DNA of 64,000 nucleotides from JACJYE01 sp964432875 (GTDB taxonomy: Bacteria; Bacteroidota; Bacteroidia; Chitinophagales; Saprospiraceae): contig CAYSPJ010000002.1 in NCBI GenBank assembly GCA_964432875.1, positions 1 to 64,000 of the forward strand, read 5' to 3'. Below are positions 58,740-64,000 of this stretch, in pieces (the stretch's first letter is position 1; each line of letters begins with the position of its first letter). Position numbers and translations under genes: made by a program. Under the pieces are notes generated by a model. That model was given only the letters and a program-made list of their open reading frames with translations. It did no database searches and was not told where the DNA came from.

Positions 58740-61103
58740 ATGAAACACAAAACCTGCTTCGTGCTTGCCGTCATCACGGTGAGCTTCGTTCCTTTGCCTT
58801 TTTTTGCTGGGGCACAAGGACAGACCATCCGCGGCACTGTCATAGATAAAGATACCCGCCAACCCCTGATTGGAGCGACGGTGGCTCTACCTGATTTGGA
58901 AACCATGCTTGGTACGGTAACAGAGTTCGATGGCACCTTCGTGCTCGAAGGCGTACCCATTGGGCGGCACACCTTGGTTTGTCGGTATATCGGCTATGGC
59001 TCTTGGCAAGCAGACGGGTTGGTGCTTACTGCTGCCCGAGAACTTGTACTGGAAATCGAGCTAAAAGAAGATGCCGCAACCCTGGGCGAAGTGCTGGTCA
59101 CGGCGGTTGTTTCGCCACACAGCCCGCTCAATGATGCGGCCTTGCTCAGCTCCCGCTCCTTTTCGGTAGAAGAGGTGCAGCATTTCGCTGGCGCCATTAA
59201 CGACCCCGGGCGCATGGCGCATAGCCTGCCCGGCGTACAGCCGTCGAGAGACAACGAGGGCGACATCATTATCCGGGGGAATGCCAGCACGGGCGTGCTG
59301 TGGCGCCTGGAAGGGGTAGACATCCTCAACCCCAACCACTTCGCCCGCCTGGGCGGCAGCGGCGGTGGCCTGACCATCTTTAGCGTGAGCGTGCTGAGCA
59401 CCTCCGACTTTTTCGCCGGGGCTTTCCCAGCAGAGTATGGCAATGCCCTGGCCGGCGTATTTGACATGCGCTTCCGCAATGGTAATAGAGACAACCGCCA
59501 GCACCGCTTCCGGGCAGGCATGCTGGGGCTGGAATATGCTACAGAGGGCCCCTTTTCAGCCAGCAAACAACAGGCAGGGGGCAAAAGCGGCTCTTACCTC
59601 CTCAACTACCGCTACTCTACGCTTGGCATCCTGAATGAAATGGGCATCTACCTGGTAGGCGAACGGGTGCGCAACAATTTCCAAGACTTGAGCTTCAACC
59701 TCTTTTTCCCTGGCAAGGACGGGAAAGCGAGCCTGAGGCTTTGGGGCGTTGGAGGCCTGAGCAGCGAAGACAAAGTGACAGCCCAAGGTGGCTGGCAGAT
59801 TTTTGACGACAGCCTCAGCTATCAGAACGGCTCAAAAATCGGCGTGCTCGGGCTGACCCACACGATAGCCACTGGCGAAAAATCGCACCTGAAGACCACC
59901 GTAGCGATCATGGGGCAGCAAGCCTACCATCATCTCCGGCGCAATTTTGCGGAAGGTGGCCAGGGGATACTAAGTGATGAGGACTATCGCCAGGGCAAAC
60001 TTGCCCTCTCTACATTTTTTACCAAAAAAATCTCTTCCAGCAGCACTTTCAAGACCGGCCTGCAATTTAGCGGGCTGCTTTATGACCTGAGCTTCGACAG
60101 TATCCAGGCTGGCGGCCAGACCGCCGCTTATATCGCTGAAAAAGGCACAACGCTGCAGGCGCAGCCGTTCGCACAACTCGGCTATCAGCCTAATGCCAAC
60201 TGGACCTTGAACCTGGGGTTACACGGCTTGTACTTTGGGCTCACCGAATCTTTCTCCCTGGAGCCCCGCCTAAGCGCCCGCCGCCGCCTCGGCAGAAGAC
60301 AAACCCTCAGCATGGCAGTAGGCTATCACAGCCAAACGGCCCCCCTGGGCGTTTATTTTGCCAACGTCCAGCAGGATAGCATGATCACCCAGCCTAATCG
60401 CAACCTCCCATTGATGAAGTCCCTACAGGTAGTAGTAGCTTATGACGCCTGGCTCGCACCACAACTGCGCCTCCATCTAGAAGGTTATCGGCAAGACCTC
60501 TTCGATATACCCGGCGACCGCGGGCTGAGCTATTTCTATTGGCTACTGAACGAAATGGAAGGATACCCCAACCGCAGCTTTGCCGACGCGGGCCAAGGCA
60601 CCAACACGGGCTTGGACCTATCGCTGGAAAAATCCTTCCGCCAAGGCTTTTTCTTCTTGTTGAACGGCTCGGTTTTCAACAGTACTTACCGCTTTAAAGG
60701 TACCAGGGATTTCAACACCCAGTTCAACGCCAATTACACCGGTGCCCTCACCATGGCCCGGGAGTGGGGCGTAAGCAAAGGGGGTATCTGGCAAGTAGGC
60801 ATGAAAAACCTCTGGATGAATGGCTTGCCTTCTACACCTCTTGCCGCCATCCAATTTGGTGGTGAAAGCCCGATATTAGAAGAGAGCAGGCCTTTTGGCG
60901 AGCGTGTCAGAGACTATTTCCGTAGCGACCTCCGGCTGGCTTGGCGCAAAAACCGCCACAGCCTCTCGCTCGACGTGCAGAATGTCTTCAACATCGAGAA
61001 TCTGCGGCCGTTTGAGTGGATTTTCGACCCAGTCAGGAATGGGTGGGCCCGCCGCCCCCAAGCCAGCATCACTCCAGTGCTGAGTTGGCAGTTAGACTGG
61101 TGA
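58740..61103 (+). CDS. TonB-dependent receptor with carboxypeptidase-like N-terminal domain
   Basis: A 787-aa outer-membrane transporter. The signal peptide ends near AGAQG; a CarboxypepD-reg-like domain (QTIRGTVIDKDTRQPLIGATV, residues about 28-110) follows. Then comes the plug domain (SFSVEEVQHFAGAINDPGRM, SLPGVQPSRDNEGDIIIRGN) and a 22-strand barrel. The substrate is unknown, and no SusD-like partner follows, which separates it from the usual polysaccharide pairs. A small outer-membrane protein gene lies just upstream. Confidence 0.92.
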   Translation: MKHKTCFVLAVITVSFVPLPFFAGAQGQTIRGTVIDKDTRQPLIGATVALPDLETMLGTVTEFDGTFVLEGVPIGRHTLVCRYIGYGSWQADGLVLTAARELVLEIELKEDAATLGEVLVTAVVSPHSPLNDAALLSSRSFSVEEVQHFAGAINDPGRMAHSLPGVQPSRDNEGDIIIRGNASTGVLWRLEGVDILNPNHFARLGGSGGGLTIFSVSVLSTSDFFAGAFPAEYGNALAGVFDMRFRNGNRDNRQHRFRAGMLGLEYATEGPFSASKQQAGGKSGSYLLNYRYSTLGILNEMGIYLVGERVRNNFQDLSFNLFFPGKDGKASLRLWGVGGLSSEDKVTAQGGWQIFDDSLSYQNGSKIGVLGLTHTIATGEKSHLKTTVAIMGQQAYHHLRRNFAEGGQGILSDEDYRQGKLALSTFFTKKISSSSTFKTGLQFSGLLYDLSFDSIQAGGQTAAYIAEKGTTLQAQPFAQLGYQPNANWTLNLGLHGLYFGLTESFSLEPRLSARRRLGRRQTLSMAVGYHSQTAPLGVYFANVQQDSMITQPNRNLPLMKSLQVVVAYDAWLAPQLRLHLEGYRQDLFDIPGDRGLSYFYWLLNEMEGYPNRSFADAGQGTNTGLDLSLEKSFRQGFFFLLNGSVFNSTYRFKGTRDFNTQFNANYTGALTMAREWGVSKGGIWQVGMKNLWMNGLPSTPLAAIQFGGESPILEESRPFGERVRDYFRSDLRLAWRKNRHSLSLDVQNVFNIENLRPFEWIFDPVRNGWARRPQASITPVLSWQLDW

Positions 61104-61197
61104 CCCTGCTCCCCGGTAAATTCATTACCTTTGCCTCAATTGGTTTCAAAGGAATGAGTTTCTGGAAAGGCTTTGGCCATCAAAATATTGATTGCTT

Positions 61198-62004
61198 ATG
61201 GAGGCATTTCATGGCCGCGTCGTTTTAATTACTGGCGCAGGTGCAGGCATCGGCAAAGCCTTAGCATTTCATTTGGCGGCAAAGGGCGCCAAGTTAGTGC
61301 TCAATGGGCGCAAGGCCGAAAAACTGCGCCAAACGGAAAAGGAGCTACAAGATAAGGGATATCAGGACATCGCCTTGGCACCAGGTGATGTTTCTATTTA
61401 TAGCGACTGCGAAAAGATCATCGAGGCTGCCATCGATGCATTTGGACGCTTGGACGTGTTGGTCAATAATGCCGGCTTGACGATGGAGGGCAAAATTGAA
61501 GATCTGCAGCCCGACGTGTTTAAGTCGGTGATGGACGTGAACTATCTGGGCAGCCTTTATCCGTCAAAAGCAGCTTTGCCCTGGCTGAAGCAATCCCAAG
61601 GGAGTATTGTCTTTATTTCAAGCGTAGCTGGCATCTATGGATTGCCCAGGCATAGCGGATATTCAGCTTCCAAGATGGCGTTGACAGCATTAGCTCAGTC
61701 CATGCGGATTGAGCTAAAGGATGTAGGCATACACGTTGGTATCATTTACCTGGGGTTTGTTGAAAACGATGCAAGCAAGACCCAATACGCAGCTTCAGGC
61801 CAACTGGAAGCTGTGCCCAATCGCCAAAATGCCGGGCGCATCTCGGCTGCTGCAGCAGCCAGGTTTATCTCTAAAGTCATAGCGCAGCGCAAAAAATCAT
61901 CTAACTACTCTTTTTTGGGGCGATTGCTAGCTGCCGTTGATGCGTTATCGCCTTCTTTGGTTCAAATGATCCTAGCTCGTGCCTATTACAAAACCCCGAA
62001 GTAA
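61198..62004 (+). CDS. Short-chain dehydrogenase/reductase
   Basis: A 268-aa Rossmann enzyme. The cofactor motif is TGAGAGIGK, followed by NNAG, an ISSVAG Ser, and the catalytic YSASK (Tyr-x-x-x-Lys), all the classical SDR elements. The cofactor and substrate cannot be read. The ATG at 61198 is preferred to a TTG at 61192. A perfect TACCTTTG -7 box lies at 61126-61133 but without a clear -33. The next gene follows after 85 bases. Confidence 0.9.
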   Translation: MEAFHGRVVLITGAGAGIGKALAFHLAAKGAKLVLNGRKAEKLRQTEKELQDKGYQDIALAPGDVSIYSDCEKIIEAAIDAFGRLDVLVNNAGLTMEGKIEDLQPDVFKSVMDVNYLGSLYPSKAALPWLKQSQGSIVFISSVAGIYGLPRHSGYSASKMALTALAQSMRIELKDVGIHVGIIYLGFVENDASKTQYAASGQLEAVPNRQNAGRISAAAAARFISKVIAQRKKSSNYSFLGRLLAAVDALSPSLVQMILARAYYKTPK

Positions 62005-62089
62005 ATCGGTAGGTGGTCAGCACTTATTCCTGCCCTCAAACATTAAGGGCAGCTGCTGCGTTATATTCGCCGTAACCATAAAACGAAAC

Positions 62090-63262
62090 ATGGCTGAGCG
62101 CGTTGCTAAAAAGCAAACATTGTTGCATTGTTGTGAGATCATGCAGGGTGGGGGAGGGTACTTCCAGCGTTTACTCCAGCTTATTGCAGAATGCCGTGAG
62201 GTCATGCATTTGCAATTCTATATCCTGGCAAACGATACTACGGGCAAAGAAATCCAGCATGCCCTGTTACAAGCCCGCAAAAGGGGAGTGGAGGTATCTA
62301 TCGTGCTGGATGGGGTAGGGAGCATGAATTTGCCACAGCGGTTTTGTCAGCGTTTCGAAGCGGCAGGGGTCAAGCTGCGCTTTTATTCACCCATTAAGTT
62401 TTCCATCCCATTCCGAACCGGGCGCCGCTTGCACCACAAGCTTGCCGTATTCGACCAGGAAAAAGCCCTGGTGGGCGGGCTTAACCTCGCCGACCGGTAT
62501 CGGGGCGATGCCCAGGAGCCGCCCTGGCTAGATTTCGCCGTCTATATAGAAGGGGCAGTATGCGAGCAACTGCACGAGTTGGCGGAAAGCATCGCCAATA
62601 AAAAGCCTTATCCTAAAATCCCGTTTAAAAAACTGCTGAGCAAGGAAGCTCCTTTGGGCAAGGACAAAATAGAAGTGCGCGTCAACGACTTGCTCAAGGG
62701 TAGGAGGGAGGTACGCCGGGGCTATTACCGAGCCTTGGCTTCCGCCCGCAGTTCCGTGACGATCGCAGCGAGCTACTTTCTGCCTAAAAAACGCATTATC
62801 AATCTATTATGCAAAGCTGCCGCGCGCGGGGTAGATACCCGGTTAATCCTGCCGGGCGAAACTGACGTCCCATTTTACCATACAGGAGTCAAGTATTTGT
62901 ATCCCAAGCTCTTAGAGGCTGGTGTTAAAATATATGAATACCAGCCGACTATCTTGCATGCCAAAGTCGCGGTCGTCGATGGCCGCTGGTGTACCATCGG
63001 CTCTTTCAACCTGAATGACCTTAGCGAGCTGCTGAGCGTAGAGCTGAATGTGGAAATATTCGACCAAGATGGCGCTCAGGAGCTACAGCAGAAGCTCGCC
63101 GAAGTCATCGCCCAGGATTGCCGAGAAGTAAACCAGGAGGAGTACTTGAATGCGCCCTGGTTGGTGCGCTTAAAGTGGAAGCTCTATTACGCAGTTATCG
63201 TCCATGCTTTCCGGCTGGTCTATTGGTTTGCAGAAAAGGAAAGAAGCGACGCCATTAGTTGA
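62090..63262 (+). CDS. Phospholipase D-like cardiolipin synthase
   Basis: A 390-aa protein with two HKD motifs: HHKLAVFDQEKALVGGLN near the middle and HAKVAVVDGRWCTIGSFN near the C terminus, both intact (His-x-Lys-x4-Asp). This is the layout of cardiolipin synthases and related phosphatidyl transferases. No N-terminal transmembrane pair is visible, so it resembles the soluble ClsB-type rather than ClsA. It probably makes cardiolipin or another phospholipid at the membrane. The frame is open upstream to 61979 but overlaps the SDR. Confidence 0.9.
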   Translation: MAERVAKKQTLLHCCEIMQGGGGYFQRLLQLIAECREVMHLQFYILANDTTGKEIQHALLQARKRGVEVSIVLDGVGSMNLPQRFCQRFEAAGVKLRFYSPIKFSIPFRTGRRLHHKLAVFDQEKALVGGLNLADRYRGDAQEPPWLDFAVYIEGAVCEQLHELAESIANKKPYPKIPFKKLLSKEAPLGKDKIEVRVNDLLKGRREVRRGYYRALASARSSVTIAASYFLPKKRIINLLCKAAARGVDTRLILPGETDVPFYHTGVKYLYPKLLEAGVKIYEYQPTILHAKVAVVDGRWCTIGSFNLNDLSELLSVELNVEIFDQDGAQELQQKLAEVIAQDCREVNQEEYLNAPWLVRLKWKLYYAVIVHAFRLVYWFAEKERSDAIS

Positions 63263-63357
63263 AGTGTAAGCGGGCGCGGAATACGGGATGGAATGCGCTT
63301 TCAAAACACTGAGTTAACATAATATAAATTATAGGGTAAAATTAGAAAAAATCAACC

Positions 63358-63389
63358 TTTGTAGCTATTGCTCAAAATGCCTATTTTTG
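63358..63389 (+). promoter_or_regulatory. Promoter of the sterol-desaturase-family gene (TTTG-N20-TATTTTTG)
   Basis: TTTG (63358-63361), exactly 20 bases, TATTTTTG (63382-63389): a perfect match to the Bacteroidetes consensus. The start codon is 26 bases downstream of the -7 box. Confidence 0.85.
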
Positions 63390-63414
63390 CGTTCAGACGA
63401 AAGCGCATTAAAAT

Positions 63415-64000
63415 ATGGAAGCATACGCCAAAGTACTCAACTTCGCCATACCGTTCTTCGTGTCGCTGCTGCTGGCCGAAGCTTTCTTCGCCTGGTGGAA
63501 AGGCGCCAAAGTAATCCGCAGCATGGATACCTTATCCAGCTTGAGCTCCGGGCTGACGAACACCATTAAAGACGTTTTGGGCTTGACGGTCGTCATTGTT
63601 TCGTATGGCTGGTTTGTGGAACACATCGCGATTTTTGAAATACAATCAACATTGTTTGTTTATATCTTGGCATTTATTGGCATGGATTTTGCTGGGTATT
63701 GGGTCCACCGCTTGTCGCACGAAATCAATTTTTTATGGAACCGTCACATCATCCATCACAGCAGCGAAGAATTTAATTTGGGATGTGCGTTGCGGCAGTC
63801 TATTTCCGGTTTTTTTGCAATCACGGTATTTTTCTTGTTGCCCATCGCGATCCTGGGCGTGCCGCCGGAAGTAGTCGGCATCGTCGCGCCGCTCCATTTG
63901 TTTGCACAGTATTGGTACCACACCCGGCTGATCGGCAAGCTGGGCTTCCTGGAGAAAATAATCGTGACGCCCTCGCATCACCGCGTACACCATGCGATCA
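63415..64000 (+). CDS. Sterol desaturase / fatty acid hydroxylase family protein (3' end missing)
   Basis: The frame runs from the ATG at 63415 to the window edge, 195 codons with no stop. Two to three N-terminal helices are followed by the histidine motifs of the diiron desaturase/hydroxylase superfamily: HRLSH (HxxxH), HIIHH (HxxHH) and, at the edge, HHRVHH. These bind two irons and oxygen, giving hydroxylation of a lipid. The substrate is unknown. A consensus promoter precedes it. The rest of the gene lies beyond 64000. Confidence 0.88.
   Translation, partial: MEAYAKVLNFAIPFFVSLLLAEAFFAWWKGAKVIRSMDTLSSLSSGLTNTIKDVLGLTVVIVSYGWFVEHIAIFEIQSTLFVYILAFIGMDFAGYWVHRLSHEINFLWNRHIIHHSSEEFNLGCALRQSISGFFAITVFFLLPIAILGVPPEVVGIVAPLHLFAQYWYHTRLIGKLGFLEKIIVTPSHHRVHHAI

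Overview
The window looks like chromosomal DNA of a moderately GC-rich member of the Bacteroidetes, most likely from the Saprospiria (Lewinella, Phaeodactylibacter or Haliscomenobacter-like). Three secreted proteins end in type IX secretion sorting domains. There are also a TonB-dependent receptor with a carboxypeptidase-like N-terminal domain, lipoproteins with Bacteroidetes-style lipoboxes, and many promoters of the form TTTG-N19/20-TAnnTTTG. The genus assignment is inference from gene content only.

Layout. 1-2437 is accessory intergenic DNA: a 77-bp compound repeat, a 650-bp MITE-like insertion with 13-bp terminal inverted repeats and an 11-bp target duplication, one hypothetical gene, a heptanucleotide array and a candidate small RNA. 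2438-4843 is gap-pgk on the minus strand with a structured intercistronic region. 5254-5573 is a tandem tRNA-Glu locus interrupted by a 100-N assembly gap. 5603-12037 holds a protein methyltransferase, a large secreted protein of unknown function and a glycosyltransferase / membrane protein / gmhA / gmhB operon. 12072-25170 holds recQ, a candidate structured RNA, a lipoprotein, cdd, saccharopine dehydrogenase with a flippase, a TamA-like Omp85 lipoprotein, an rRNA/tRNA methyltransferase, and purL with a TlpA-like thioredoxin. 25340-29625 is a sodium-pumping decarboxylase operon (oadGAB) followed by a DUF2256-like small gene translationally coupled to a cytochrome oxidase subunit III. 29847-38100 carries aspartate kinase, a PfkB kinase, tilS, a secreted thioredoxin-like protein, a nucleoside transporter divergent from uridine kinase, and a barrel protein. 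38189-54860 is dominated by cell-envelope and secreted proteins (two more type IX cargo proteins, an ankyrin lipoprotein, an NhaC antiporter, a CocE-like hydrolase, and a TPR/barrel gene pair). 54861-64000 has rocD, pncA, lolD, a small outer-membrane protein with a TonB-dependent receptor, an SDR, a cardiolipin-synthase-like protein and a truncated sterol desaturase-family gene.

How it fits together. The gene set is mainly housekeeping: lower glycolysis, purine synthesis, nucleoside salvage (cdd, CNT transporter, udk), lysine/aspartate metabolism, heptose synthesis for surface glycans, and envelope biogenesis. The decarboxylase pump and NhaC antiporter together suggest use of a sodium gradient. 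The most unusual material is not protein coding. Short tandem repeats with an exact 7-bp period but different words occur at seven sites, mostly just at or after stop codons. At one site they form a 33-bp perfect hairpin, and at two they supply the last codons and stop of the upstream gene. Two candidate small RNAs, a MITE built of small hairpins, and a PurL with changed residues in a normally conserved motif are the other items most worth checking.
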